Shown: piece by piece, positions 39,073 to 48,367 of the stretch | Numbering within the stretch: position 1 is the stretch's first letter | Layout: every line of letters starts with the position of its first letter | DNA from: Planctomycetia bacterium | GTDB lineage: Bacteria > Planctomycetota > Phycisphaerae > UBA1845 > UTPLA1 | NCBI GenBank assembly: GCA_015075745.1 | Contig: JABTTW010000001.1 | Location: 124,001-188,000 of the forward strand | DNA length: 64,000 bases | Direction of reading: 5' to 3' | Notes under the pieces: model-generated | The model's database searches: none | What the model saw: the letters and a program-made list of their open reading frames with translations, nothing else | What the model was told of the DNA's origin: nothing | Translations under genes and position numbers: made by a program

Positions 39073-41011
39073 AGGTCGACTCGCGTTCTTCGGTAATGCC
39101 CATCTCCCGTGCGACCTGCTCGATCATCTCACCGTGCTCTTCCGCCAGCTTGGGCAGCGGCGTATTGCCGTCGATGGTCGCGGTGGATAACGGAAAGACC
39201 TTCGGCGAAAAGATGACGTTGTAAATGTGCAGGATTCCCACGTGAATAACCGCTAGAAACGCCTCGTAGGTGTGGGCGATCGTCGCCAGATTAAACGCCC
39301 GACCGGACAGAAAATGCGAACTGATCTGCTCGCCCCATAGAAGAATGCCCGTGATTCCCAACAGGGCCGTGCCCCAGAAGACCCCGAGGTATTCAAACTT
39401 CTCCGCCGGGCTGAATCGCCCGAAGGACGGCCTCTCCTTCCGTAGAAAGAGGAGATAAGCAAAAAGCTGAAACGTCTTCTTCACATCGGTCGGCGATATC
39501 CACATCGGCATTTCGAGCCAGGCCCTCTTCCAGCCCCCCTCGGCGGTTGCCTGTAACTCGCGGACACGTCGGCGGACCCCTATGAAAGCGCTTGCCATGT
39601 GCGCGAAGAAACCAACCACCAGCGCAATGCCGCACCAGTGATGCACCAGCCGGGCGTACTCAAGACCGCCGAAGATCGCGACCAACGGAGGCGCCCATGC
39701 CCGGTCAGCAAACTTCATCGGAAAGCCCGTGATCACCAGCGTCACAAATAGAAGGCTCAGCACCCAATGCTGGACGCGCTGACTGACGGTGAATCTCTTC
39801 AGGCGCGCAATGCCCGAGGGGGTGCTTATGATGCGCTTCGCCAGTCGATGGGTGCGCTCTTCACCATGGGCCTTGCGCCCGACGATCACCTGAAACAAAT
39901 CGAGCAAAACCAGCACGGCCGACGGACCAAACGTCGTGATCGTCAGGAAAATAAACGTCGCCGCCAGGAAATACTCGATCGTCCCGTGCGCCGTGGGCAG
40001 GTTCAGGTGAACCGCCGTATCGGCAATCTGCTTATCGGCGCCCGGGTGGCACGTCGTGCTTCGGCACGAATCGGCGACATTGGCGGGATGAACGGAGGAA
40101 GCCGGGTCCTTCGGCGGCAGCATCAAATGGGCGTTCGAGCCGCTGCGGACATGGCAAGAGAGGCAATCGGCGGTCGAGAAATCACCGAGCAGGGCCGCCT
40201 TTCCGTGAAAACTTCGCAGGAAGCTCGCCACGGAATCCTTCATCTCCGTGTCGCGAAGCACCTGCGTGTCGCTGTGACAGACTGCGCACGCCTGGGCCAT
40301 TTCCAGCGGCGTCCGTGCAGGCTGAAACCGCGAGGCAATGTGTCGAACGTAGTATTCGATATCCACGTCCACCTTGTCCGAATGGCAGACGTCGCATCGA
40401 TCGAAAACCCGGCCGCTGATCTCATTGAAGTTCGGAATCGTCAATAGCGGGTCACGGAAGAGCGGCTCATCATGACAATAGAGGCACAACGATTGATTCT
40501 CGCCCAGCAGCGCTCCGCCGCTGAACGACAGCTTCGAGATCGCCTCGGCGCTGTGCGCGCTCTGCGCCAGCATCGGGAGAATGTTGTCATGGCTGAATCG
40601 CCGTTCAAGGCCGCCGGGATCGTTGAGGTGGCACGCTCTCGTGCAATTCACCGGGCTCACCGGCTCATGCGGAATGCTCGCAACCTCGGATCGCTCGTGA
40701 CAGGCCGTGCAGGCCAACCGCGCATGCGGCCCCCGACGTGCCGCGGAATATCCCGGGTCCACAAAGAAAACGTGAACGCGATCCAGCGTCTCGTCGAATC
40801 GGCTCAGGCCGCGATAGCCGTGGCAAAGCAAACAGTTGTCCGGATCGTCAGCGTAAAGCGGGTTCGAGCCGAACACCGAGGCCAGAAACCCGATCGCCAG
40901 AATCATGCGCGCGATGCAGACGCCGACTGTCATGTGCAGTCGGCGCGTCAAAGAAAATTTGTTCGAATCCCGCACGGAGAGTCCTTGATTGCTCTGACGA
41001 AGACTTCTCAT
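39065..41011 (-). CDS. 8-haem cytochrome c domain fused to a membrane cytochrome b
   Basis: A 648-residue protein. After a signal sequence (LAIGFLASVFGSNPLYA) the periplasmic half carries CLLCH, CTACH, CTRACH (CX3CH), CLYCH, CDVCH, CAVCH, CLSCH and CRSTTCH (CX4CH), eight candidate haems. The second half is a multi-helix membrane domain resembling the b-type cytochromes of formate dehydrogenase and hydrogenase: RFTVSQRVQHWVLSLLFVTLVITG, YARLVHHWCGIALVVGFFAHM, and IAHTYEAFLAVIHVGILHIYN with His pairs for b haems. Such a fusion could oxidise quinol and hand electrons straight to its own c haems. It is the first gene of a two-gene unit with the three-haem protein. Confidence 0.9.
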   Translation of the reverse strand: MRSLRQSNQGLSVRDSNKFSLTRRLHMTVGVCIARMILAIGFLASVFGSNPLYADDPDNCLLCHGYRGLSRFDETLDRVHVFFVDPGYSAARRGPHARLACTACHERSEVASIPHEPVSPVNCTRACHLNDPGGLERRFSHDNILPMLAQSAHSAEAISKLSFSGGALLGENQSLCLYCHDEPLFRDPLLTIPNFNEISGRVFDRCDVCHSDKVDVDIEYYVRHIASRFQPARTPLEMAQACAVCHSDTQVLRDTEMKDSVASFLRSFHGKAALLGDFSTADCLSCHVRSGSNAHLMLPPKDPASSVHPANVADSCRSTTCHPGADKQIADTAVHLNLPTAHGTIEYFLAATFIFLTITTFGPSAVLVLLDLFQVIVGRKAHGEERTHRLAKRIISTPSGIARLKRFTVSQRVQHWVLSLLFVTLVITGFPMKFADRAWAPPLVAIFGGLEYARLVHHWCGIALVVGFFAHMASAFIGVRRRVRELQATAEGGWKRAWLEMPMWISPTDVKKTFQLFAYLLFLRKERPSFGRFSPAEKFEYLGVFWGTALLGITGILLWGEQISSHFLSGRAFNLATIAHTYEAFLAVIHVGILHIYNVIFSPKVFPLSTATIDGNTPLPKLAEEHGEMIEQVAREMGITEERESTYE

Positions 41012-41489
41012 CAGGTCCCCGATACGCCTCAGCGCCGCCGCTTCAGTGCCTGAAGGCTTACATTCTCCGTACCACTTCTGTCAATCGGTGGGAATCCGCT
41101 CAATGCATTCACACCCGGCACGCCATGGCGATTTATGCCCCTATTTGGATAAATGCCGGCTTGGAGAGTTTTTCCACAAGCAAGACGGACATTTTCGGCA
41201 CAGGCGATCAATGCGGTCACGAGAAATACCGAGGAACGCGAAAACCCACCCCAACAGTTGTAATCGGCGTTTTTTTCGCCTGTGGCATGATGCTTGCCGG
41301 ATTTGGTACATGGCGACAAAGCCCATTTTGGCCGGTCGGCCGAATGAGAGGTCCAAAGTCGAGCAAATTGACGCGCTGCCTATTGCCAAGCGCGGCATAC
41401 TTTTGGCAGACTCCCACTGGCTGTCAGGAAGACGTTGACCGGCAGGTGCCTTCAGACGAATCGAACAGACGCGAAAAGGAGTGAGAATC
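41012..41489. other. divergent intergenic region of the cytochrome locus
   Basis: These 478 bases lie between the cytochrome b fusion gene and the c554-like gene, which point away from each other. No believable frame is present. One sigma-54-like match is listed separately. Confidence 0.5.
41283..41298 (+). promoter_or_regulatory. candidate sigma-54 promoter
   Basis: TGGCATG, four bases, then TTGCC matches the -24/-12 consensus TGGCACG-N4-TTGCW with correct spacing and both GG and GC in place. It would drive the c554-like gene starting at 41490. A single match of this length can arise by chance in GC-rich DNA. Confidence 0.3.
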
Positions 41490-42917
41490 ATGACTCAGAA
41501 CCCGGCGCGGCGGAATAGATCGACGTTGATGGGACTTGGCGGCATTCTTGCCCTCTCCTGTTGCATGGGAGTCACCGGCACCATGTGTCCCTTCGGCGGC
41601 GGCTCCGTCGACAATCCACCCGGAAGCGGCAACAGCGGCTTGACCGGAAAATACGTGGGTGCAGAGCGATGCAGTCAGTGCCACGCCCGCATTCACCAGG
41701 ACTGGAACGAAACGCTTCACGCCAACGCGCTGGTGACGCTCGAAGCAATCGGCCAGGGTAGCAATCCAGACTGCGTCGGCTGCCACACCGTCGGCTTCGG
41801 CGAAGAAGGCGGCTTCATCAGCAGAGCCCTCACCAATGCCCTCGCCGGTGTGCAGTGCGAAAGCTGCCACGGTCCAGGCGGAGAGCATGCCACGAATGTA
41901 TCCGATGAGTCGCTTCGCCCGCCGAAGGATATTTCCGCCACCGTCTGCGGAAAGTGCCACACGGGTTCGCACCACCCGAACTTCGAACAGTGGCAGTCTT
42001 CCAAGCACGCGCTCGTTGAAGAAGATGTCGCAATGAGCTTCACCGCAGGCACCAGTCTCAACAATTGCGGTACCTGCCACTCCGGCGATTTTCGCTATAT
42101 GTCCATCTTCGAAGGCGTCCCGCTTCAGGATGACTATCTGGCAGGCAAGACCCGCGAAGAGATGAACGGCATCACCTGCGTCATCTGCCACATGCCGCAC
42201 AAGCGGACCGGCAACGCACCGTTTGCCGATGCCGGCCGCGACTATCAACTCAGGTTCCCCGAGGTTCGCTACCCCGTCGCCTCGAACACCATCGAAGACG
42301 CGACCAATCCCGAACGCTTCAACATCTGCGGCCAGTGCCACCGAAGCCGCGGTCGCGACTGGACCTCCACTTCACGCGGTCCGCACCACAGCGTGCAGGC
42401 GAATGTCTACGCGGGCGAGATGCCCATCCCGGCAGATGCGCCCCCGCTGACCCTCAGCGTCGGCTCGCCCCACTCACTGGTCCGCGAGCAGTGCGCTACC
42501 TGCCACATGTATCGCCAGGACTTCATGAGTGAAGTCGCTCCGGCCATCAGCGGACACAACTTTACCGTCAGCTTCGAGGGATGCGTCGATTCCGGCTGCC
42601 ACCCGTCGGCCGCCAATGCCGAGTCGCTCAAGACCGTCCTGGAGAACTTCGTCACCGCAAAGCTCAACGGCATCAAGACGCGACTTGACACCTGGGCTAC
42701 CTCAGCAGGCGGCGGAAACTTCCCGCAGGCGGATGACTGGGATTACAGTTGCTGCGGAGGTACCTCCAGCCAGTCCATGGTCCCGGACGCTATCAAAAAG
42801 GTTCGGTTCCTCTACTACTACACCCTTAACGACGGAAGCTACGGCCTCCACAACCCGACCTACGTGAAGAACATGATTGCCGAAGCGGAGGCCCTGCTCA
42901 CCGGCATCGGCTTCTGA
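41490..42917 (+). CDS. 9-haem cytochrome c, c554-like
   Basis: The protein has 475 residues from the ATG at 41490, chosen over a GTG nine bases upstream because AAAGGAG sits eight bases before it. The N-terminus is a signal with a Cys-rich end (LALSCCMGVTGTMCPFGGG). The first haem lies in YVGAERCSQCHARIHQDWNETLHANAL, the typical start of cytochrome c554-like domains. Eight CXXCH sites plus CVDSGCH (CX4CH) are present, several followed by HGPGG or MPHK. The C-terminal 90 residues have no haem and include CCGG and YYYTLNDGSYGLHN. Such proteins act as soluble electron carriers or, in some families, as enzymes on N or S compounds. The substrate is not deducible. Confidence 0.9.
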   Translation: MTQNPARRNRSTLMGLGGILALSCCMGVTGTMCPFGGGSVDNPPGSGNSGLTGKYVGAERCSQCHARIHQDWNETLHANALVTLEAIGQGSNPDCVGCHTVGFGEEGGFISRALTNALAGVQCESCHGPGGEHATNVSDESLRPPKDISATVCGKCHTGSHHPNFEQWQSSKHALVEEDVAMSFTAGTSLNNCGTCHSGDFRYMSIFEGVPLQDDYLAGKTREEMNGITCVICHMPHKRTGNAPFADAGRDYQLRFPEVRYPVASNTIEDATNPERFNICGQCHRSRGRDWTSTSRGPHHSVQANVYAGEMPIPADAPPLTLSVGSPHSLVREQCATCHMYRQDFMSEVAPAISGHNFTVSFEGCVDSGCHPSAANAESLKTVLENFVTAKLNGIKTRLDTWATSAGGGNFPQADDWDYSCCGGTSSQSMVPDAIKKVRFLYYYTLNDGSYGLHNPTYVKNMIAEAEALLTGIGF

Positions 42918-43058
42918 TCCTCCGTCAGACCGGCCGCGAGCCCGTCCGCCCTTAGGACCAGGCTCCAACAATCTGACGGCGTCGGGCACTCGTCGCTCGA
43001 CGCCGTCTCTCTATAATGCGGCCACCAGTCCAGTCGCAGCCTCGCCGGGAGCAAGATC

Positions 43059-44360
43059 GTGCGCTACCTGAAAACCGCTTTGATCGCGACGATCGGCTTG
43101 GCCGGCGCCATCTACTCACTGGGCGCCAATTGCATCCCCCCCATCGGCATCCCCCCCGGCACGCTGTCCATCTACAACAATACGACCGACCCAACCAATA
43201 AGAACGCCAACTTCGCCGGCAGCGCCGCCTGCAGCACCTGCCACTCCGACTACGCCGCCCTTCACGCCATCACCGGCCACGCCCACGCCCTGACGCGCGT
43301 TCAGGGTGCGGCGCCTTTGTTTCCCTTAGCGGGAGCCTTCGCCGGCGTTCCCAATCCTCCGGACGGATTTGCCTGGACCGACGTCTCCTATCTCCTCGGC
43401 GGCTACACCAAGAGCGCGCTCTTCTTCGGCACCGACGGAAACTACCTGACCACCGGCCTGACCGGCACAAACACCCAATGGGGCCTCGCCCTGCCGCACC
43501 TCGGCCACGCCGCTCAGTTCTTCGCGTACCTGCCCGATGCCGTCGCCCCCGTCCCGTTCGATTTTGACACGCTCCGCGCCTACGTCACCGGCGCCGTCGC
43601 TCAGGATCCGGCCAACCCAATGTTCCAGGAAAGCCGCCCCGGCTTTCTGGGCACGTGGAATGAAGCCGGCGTTCAATGCGAAGCCTGCCACGGGCCCGGC
43701 TCGAATCACATCCCGAGCTTTTTCCGTCGCGATCTCTTCGTCGATATCTCCAATCAGCAAACCTGCAAGACCTGCCACAGCCGCCCCGCCGGCACCGACA
43801 GCCTCGACATCCTCGCGTCCGGCGGCTTTATTCGCCCGCAATCCCAGTGGCAGGAACTCGCCGCCAGCGGAGGTCACGCCTCGTTCGCCTGCACCTTCTG
43901 CCACGACCCCCACCGCTCAATCGCCTACGACCGCGCCGCCGCCATCCGCAATGAGTGCGTCGCCTGTCATACTGACATGAACATGGCACTGCACGAGGGA
44001 AAGGTCTTCACCCGCCCCTCCGACGGCTACACCGAAACTCTCACCTGTATGAGCTGTCACATGCCCTTCGCCGTCACCACCGGGCCCTTCGCCGCCCCCA
44101 CGGCCGTCGGCCCCCTCGCCCGCGTCGGCGACACGCGCTCGCACATCTTTCGCATCACGACGGACTCGGTCGACTTCTCGGGCTTCCTCACGCCCGACGG
44201 CTCAAAGGTGAAGCTCGACGCAAGTGGCAGGGCTGCCCTGTCGGTGGATTACGTCTGCCTCCGCTGCCACAACTCCCTCGCCCTGCCGACGCTATCCTTC
44301 AGCGTCGATCGCGCCAGCGAGATCGCCATCGGCGTTCATCGCGAATTCGACACGCCGTAA
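43059..44360 (+). CDS. 7-haem cytochrome c, exported
   Basis: A 433-residue protein with a signal peptide (LKTALIATIGLAGAIYSLGA) from a GTG at 43059. Seven CXXCH sites are seen: CSTCH, CEACHGPGS, CKTCH, CTFCHDPH, CVACH, CMSCHMPF and CLRCH. A 130-residue haem-free stretch between the first two is rich in Gly, Phe and Thr and could be a substrate- or surface-binding part. It follows the 9-haem gene by 141 bases on the same strand, so the two are probably co-transcribed. The layout (first haem, long gap, CxxCHGPG) resembles c554-type multihaem proteins that I cannot name further. Confidence 0.88.
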   Translation: MRYLKTALIATIGLAGAIYSLGANCIPPIGIPPGTLSIYNNTTDPTNKNANFAGSAACSTCHSDYAALHAITGHAHALTRVQGAAPLFPLAGAFAGVPNPPDGFAWTDVSYLLGGYTKSALFFGTDGNYLTTGLTGTNTQWGLALPHLGHAAQFFAYLPDAVAPVPFDFDTLRAYVTGAVAQDPANPMFQESRPGFLGTWNEAGVQCEACHGPGSNHIPSFFRRDLFVDISNQQTCKTCHSRPAGTDSLDILASGGFIRPQSQWQELAASGGHASFACTFCHDPHRSIAYDRAAAIRNECVACHTDMNMALHEGKVFTRPSDGYTETLTCMSCHMPFAVTTGPFAAPTAVGPLARVGDTRSHIFRITTDSVDFSGFLTPDGSKVKLDASGRAALSVDYVCLRCHNSLALPTLSFSVDRASEIAIGVHREFDTP

Positions 44361-44492
44361 AGATCGCGGCCGCCGCAGCGCTGCTCTGCCGAAACTCCTC
44401 TGCGTCGCCCGATCGTCCCGGCTTTTGTTTTGCTCAAGCGGCTGTATGATGCCGACTGAGAATTAATCTCGCCGTGTTCGGGAGCCACAGAA

Positions 44493-45134
44493 TTGACCCA
44501 ATCGCGTTGGCCGAATGTGACGCTGATCCGACACCCCGTCGTGCAGGAGCAGCTCACCATTGCCCGGGACAAGAACACCAGCGTTGAACACTTTCGGCGG
44601 CTGGTCGGTCAGATTGCCCGGCTCATGGCCTTTGAGATCACCCGCGACTACCCCAGTATGCCGCGCACCGTGCAGACGCCGCTGGCCCCCTGCGAAGGGA
44701 GCAAGCTCGCCCGCGGCCTCACCCTCGTCCCCATCCTCCGCGCCGGCCTCGGCATGGTGGACGGCATTTTGGAACTCATCCCCACGGCGCGCGTCGGCCA
44801 CGTCGGCATCTATCGCGACGAAGCGACGCTCAAACCAGTCACCTATTACAAGAAGCTGCCGCCCGACATCGCCGGGACCGACGTCATCGTCATCGACCCC
44901 ATGCTCGCCACCGCCGGCTCGCTCAGTGCGTGCATTGACGTGTTGAAGGCGACCGGAGCGGTGAGCATCAAGGTGCTGTGCCTGGTCTCTTCGCCCGAAG
45001 GGATCGACGCCCTGCAAAAGCGCCACCCGGAGATTCCGATCTTCACCGCCGCCGTGGACGAAAAGCTCAACGAGCGCGGCTACATCGTCCCCGGCCTCGG
45101 CGACGCCGGCGACCGCATCTTCGGCACCGCCTGA
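44493..45134 (+). CDS. upp: uracil phosphoribosyltransferase
   Basis: A 213-residue enzyme that makes UMP from uracil and PRPP. The family pattern is complete: HPVVQEQLTIARDKNT at the start, TLVPILRAGLGMVDGILELIP, the PRPP loop in VIDPMLATAGSLSA, and the C-terminal IVPGLGDAGDRIFGT. The start is a TTG at 44493 with GGGAG upstream. It stands between the cytochrome locus and the type III restriction genes and does not look linked to either in function. Confidence 0.95.
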   Translation: MTQSRWPNVTLIRHPVVQEQLTIARDKNTSVEHFRRLVGQIARLMAFEITRDYPSMPRTVQTPLAPCEGSKLARGLTLVPILRAGLGMVDGILELIPTARVGHVGIYRDEATLKPVTYYKKLPPDIAGTDVIVIDPMLATAGSLSACIDVLKATGAVSIKVLCLVSSPEGIDALQKRHPEIPIFTAAVDEKLNERGYIVPGLGDAGDRIFGTA

Positions 45135-45256
45135 TCGCGTCGACCAACGCAACAAATCACAGTGTTGATCAAAAAAGGGACTTGGCATACGCTAGAGGCC
45201 TTGCTAACATAACCCTAACTTCACCTGATTTGTATTGGAAGAAAGCAGGACTGACG

Positions 45257-45709
45257 ATGCCGACGCTGAACTTCAAGGGAAAAAGCGTCATCGAGACCTA
45301 TCACCACACGGTGCCACACCACCGGCTGGAGTTCGACGCGAAGCTCTCGCTGCTGCCCAAGGGCGAAAAGCCGAGCCTGGAGGGCAACCTGATCATCGAG
45401 GGGGATAACCTCTTGGCGCTTAAGGCGCTGTTGCCAACCCACGCCGGGCGGGTGAAGTGCATCTACATCGACCCCCCGTACAACACGGGCAATGAGGGGT
45501 GGGTCTATAACGACAATCTGACACAACCGCAGTTCAGAGAGTGGATCGGACAGACTGTCGGGAAAGACGGAGAAGATGCCTGCCGCCACGATAAGTGGTG
45601 TTGCATGATGTATCCGCGGCTGATGTTGCTCAAGGAATTACTTCGGGATGATGGATCGATTTGGATCAGCATTGATGATAATGAAGTACACGCATTACGC
45701 ATGTTGGCT
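45257..45709 (+). pseudogene. type III DNA methyltransferase (Mod), 5' part, split by IS256 element
   Basis: From the ATG at 45257 the frame gives 151 codons of a type III Mod protein: NLIIEGDNLLALKALLP and the catalytic motif IV in CIYIDPPYNTGNEGWVYND, then LLRDDGSIWISIDDNE. The frame is broken at 45709, where a complete insertion sequence begins. Removing the element and one 8-bp TGTTGGCT duplication rejoins it in frame (...RMLA|DEVFG...) to 47148-48359, giving a 554-residue Mod. Base composition is lower in GC than the chromosome around it, suggesting acquisition by transfer. Confidence 0.9.
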
Positions 45710-47139
45710 GGAGCTATAACCGAATTTCGTTGATGGTGGCGGGATAAAAAAAGGCGGCGTACTCTCGGGACTTGTTCGAGGTTCCGAGCCGCCCACGATG
45801 GGCAGAGGAGTACGCCGATGCAGGAGAGTAACGAGTCGATCGAGACGATTCCAGTCCCCAGCCGAGACGTTTTGACGGAGATTCTGCGGGACGGGGCCCA
45901 ACGGCTCCTGGGCCAGGCGATCGAGGCGGAGGTCGATGGCTGGATCGAAGGGCACGCCGATCTGCGCGATCCGCAAGGCCGCCGGCAGGTGGTCAAGAAC
46001 GGCCATCATCCCACCCGGACCCTCGTCACCGGCGTCGGGCCGGTGGAGGTGACGCAGCCGCGGGTGTGGGACCGTCGGATCGTCGGCCGCGGCGAGGCCG
46101 GCGAAGCGTTGGATGCAAATGGCCAGGCCGTGGAGCGGTTCTGTTCGTCGATTTTGCCGCCGTACCTGCGGAAGACGAAGGCCATCGAGGAGTTGATCCC
46201 CTGGCTGTACCTCAAGGGCATCAGCACCGGAGACTTCAGCGAGGCCCTGCAGGCGCTGGTCGGTCCCCAGGCGGCGGGGCTCAGCGCCACGACGATCACG
46301 CGTTTGATGACGAGTTGGCAGGACGAGTACCAGTCATGGAATCGCCGCTCCCTGGAAGGCAAGCACTACGTGTACCTCTGGGCGGATGGGATTCACTTCA
46401 ACATCCGCCTGGAGGAAGACCGGCAGTGCATTCTGGTGCTGATGGGCGCGAGGGCGGACGGCCGCAAGGAGCTGATCGCGGTGGTCGACGGCCATCGCGA
46501 GAGCGAGCAGTCGTGGTATTCGCTGCTGCTGGACTGCCAACAACGGGGCATGACGATCGACCCGAAGCTGGCCACGGCGGACGGAGCGCTGGGCTTCTGG
46601 GCGGCGCTGCCGAAGGTCTATTCGACGACCCGGGCGCAGCGCTGCTGGGTGCACAAGACGGCCAACGTGTTGGACAAGATGCCCAAGCGGGTGCAGACCG
46701 GCGCGAAGGCCAAGCTGCACGAGATCTGGATGGCGCCGACGCGGGAGAATGCGAACCAGGCGTTCGATCACTTCGTGGCCCACTACGCGGCCAAATACCC
46801 CGGCGCGGCCGAGTGCCTGGTGAAGGATCGCGAGGTGCTGCTGACGTTCTACGACTTCCCGGCCGAGCACTGGCGGCACCTGCGGACGACGAATCCGATC
46901 GAAAGTACGTTCGCCACGGTGCGGCTGCGTCACCGCCGGACCAAAGGCAACGGCAGTCGGATCGCGTGTCTGGCAATGGTGTTCAAGCTGTGCGAGTCCG
47001 CCGCGAACCACTGGCGGCTGCTCAATGGCGCGACGCTGCTTCCCGATGTCATCGCCGGTGTGAAGTTCGTCAATGGAGAAAAGGCCGAGAGAAACGCCGC
47101 CTGATTACCGCGTCATCAACGAAATTTGACCATTACTCC
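45710..47139 (+). mobile_element. IS256-family insertion sequence, complete copy 2
   Basis: The element is 1430 bp with imperfect 26-bp terminal inverted repeats (GGAGCTATAACCGAATTTCG at the left; GGAGTAATGGTCAAATTTCG read inward at the right). It is flanked by an 8-bp direct duplication TGTTGGCT (45702-45709 and 47140-47147). It carries one intact transposase gene and interrupts a type III mod gene. The degenerate copy at 10881-12307 is its near twin. Confidence 0.95.
45818..47104 (+). CDS. IS256-family (mutator-type) transposase, intact
   Basis: A 428-residue DDE transposase. The N-terminal DNA-binding part includes LRDGAQRLLGQAIEAEVDGWI. The catalytic residues are seen as the Asp in LWADGIHFNIRL, the Asp in ATADGALGFWAAL and the Glu in TTNPIESTFATVRLRHRRTKG, with the typical RCWVHKTANVLDKMP block between the second and third. 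All parts are in one frame, so the element should be able to move and may also act on the broken copy 1. Confidence 0.95.
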   Translation: MQESNESIETIPVPSRDVLTEILRDGAQRLLGQAIEAEVDGWIEGHADLRDPQGRRQVVKNGHHPTRTLVTGVGPVEVTQPRVWDRRIVGRGEAGEALDANGQAVERFCSSILPPYLRKTKAIEELIPWLYLKGISTGDFSEALQALVGPQAAGLSATTITRLMTSWQDEYQSWNRRSLEGKHYVYLWADGIHFNIRLEEDRQCILVLMGARADGRKELIAVVDGHRESEQSWYSLLLDCQQRGMTIDPKLATADGALGFWAALPKVYSTTRAQRCWVHKTANVLDKMPKRVQTGAKAKLHEIWMAPTRENANQAFDHFVAHYAAKYPGAAECLVKDREVLLTFYDFPAEHWRHLRTTNPIESTFATVRLRHRRTKGNGSRIACLAMVFKLCESAANHWRLLNGATLLPDVIAGVKFVNGEKAERNAA

Positions 47140-48359
47140 TGTTGGCTGACGAAGTCTTCGGTGCGCAGAACTTTGTCGCAAGCGTTGTATGGCAAAAGCG
47201 AACGTCTCCAGACATGCGTCTGATCGTGAGCGATGCCCATGAGTATGTTGTCGTGTACGCGAAAGACATTGGCAATTTGGCGTTAAATAGAATCCCGAAA
47301 ACACCAGAGCAGATTGCACAATACAAGAATCCAGACAACGATCCTCGTGGACCATGGATTTCTTCTGATTATACAGCTCAAGGATTTCGGCCGAACCAAA
47401 TGTATAAGATTAAGACGCCGGGCGGCACGGTTTACGAACCGCCTGCGGGTGTCTGCTGGAAAAACGTAGAATTAGTGTTTCGTAATCTCGTGCGCGAAGG
47501 GCGAATCTGGTTTGGCAAGGACGGAAACGCCATGCCACGTCGAAAGACTTATCTGAATGAATCTGAGGGAAACGCGCCTTGGACTTGGTGGGATAATGAG
47601 GAAGTTGGGCACACTCAAGAAGCAAAGAAAGAAATTGCCGAACTATTCGGCGACGGCGATGCTTTTCAAACCCCGAAGCCTGTGCGACTACTAGAACGTA
47701 TCATTCAACTCGCAACTGACGACGAAGACTTAGTCCTTGACTCGTTCGCGGGCTCTGGCACGACTGGACACGCAGCCCTCTCGCTAAATGCGCAGGATGG
47801 CAAGTCGCGCCGCTTTGTGCTTGTTCAGCAACCGTTTGACAATAAAGAGGATGAAGCGAGCAAAAGGAATATCTCGCGATCTGTTACCGCTGAACGCATC
47901 CGATTGATATGTGCCGGGAAGAAGTCGAAGAAGAAGAAGAATGGGGGCACGAAGGCGGTAATCGGGAGTTTTAGCTATGCCTTCGTTGGTGCGCCTTTGT
48001 TTAGCGAGTACCGTGACCTCGGCAAGAAACTCCCGCCGTTCGAGGACCTTGCCAAGTACATCTTCTACACCGAGACAAGCCGCGAGATCGACCTGAAGGC
48101 GGTGGACGAGAAAACGGGCTTCGTCGGCTCAACGTCCGTCGCGGGCGGGACCAGCTATTACCTGCTCTATACGCCGAACAACCGCGAGGACCGCGAAGTG
48201 AGCCTGGCGTGGCTGGACGAGAACCTCAAGCGCGATAAGAACAAGACATGGGTGATCTACACGGAACGCATCTGGCTTCACCAGGAAGACCTGCGTCAAT
48301 TTGAGCGCGAGCACGGCCGTCGGGTTCGAACAATGGTGGTGCCGTTTAACCTGAAGTAG
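47140..48359 (+). pseudogene. type III DNA methyltransferase (Mod), 3' part
   Basis: The reading frame resumes after the element with LADEVFGAQNFVASVVWQKR. It includes a probable target-recognition region and then the AdoMet-binding motif DSFAGSGTTGHAALSLN, which in this class follows the catalytic DPPYNTGN. A lysine run (KKSKKKK) and a conserved C-terminal domain follow. The stop is eight bases before the restriction subunit gene. Without its first 151 codons this part lacks the catalytic motif. Confidence 0.9.
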
Positions 48360-48367
48360 CGCCACGG

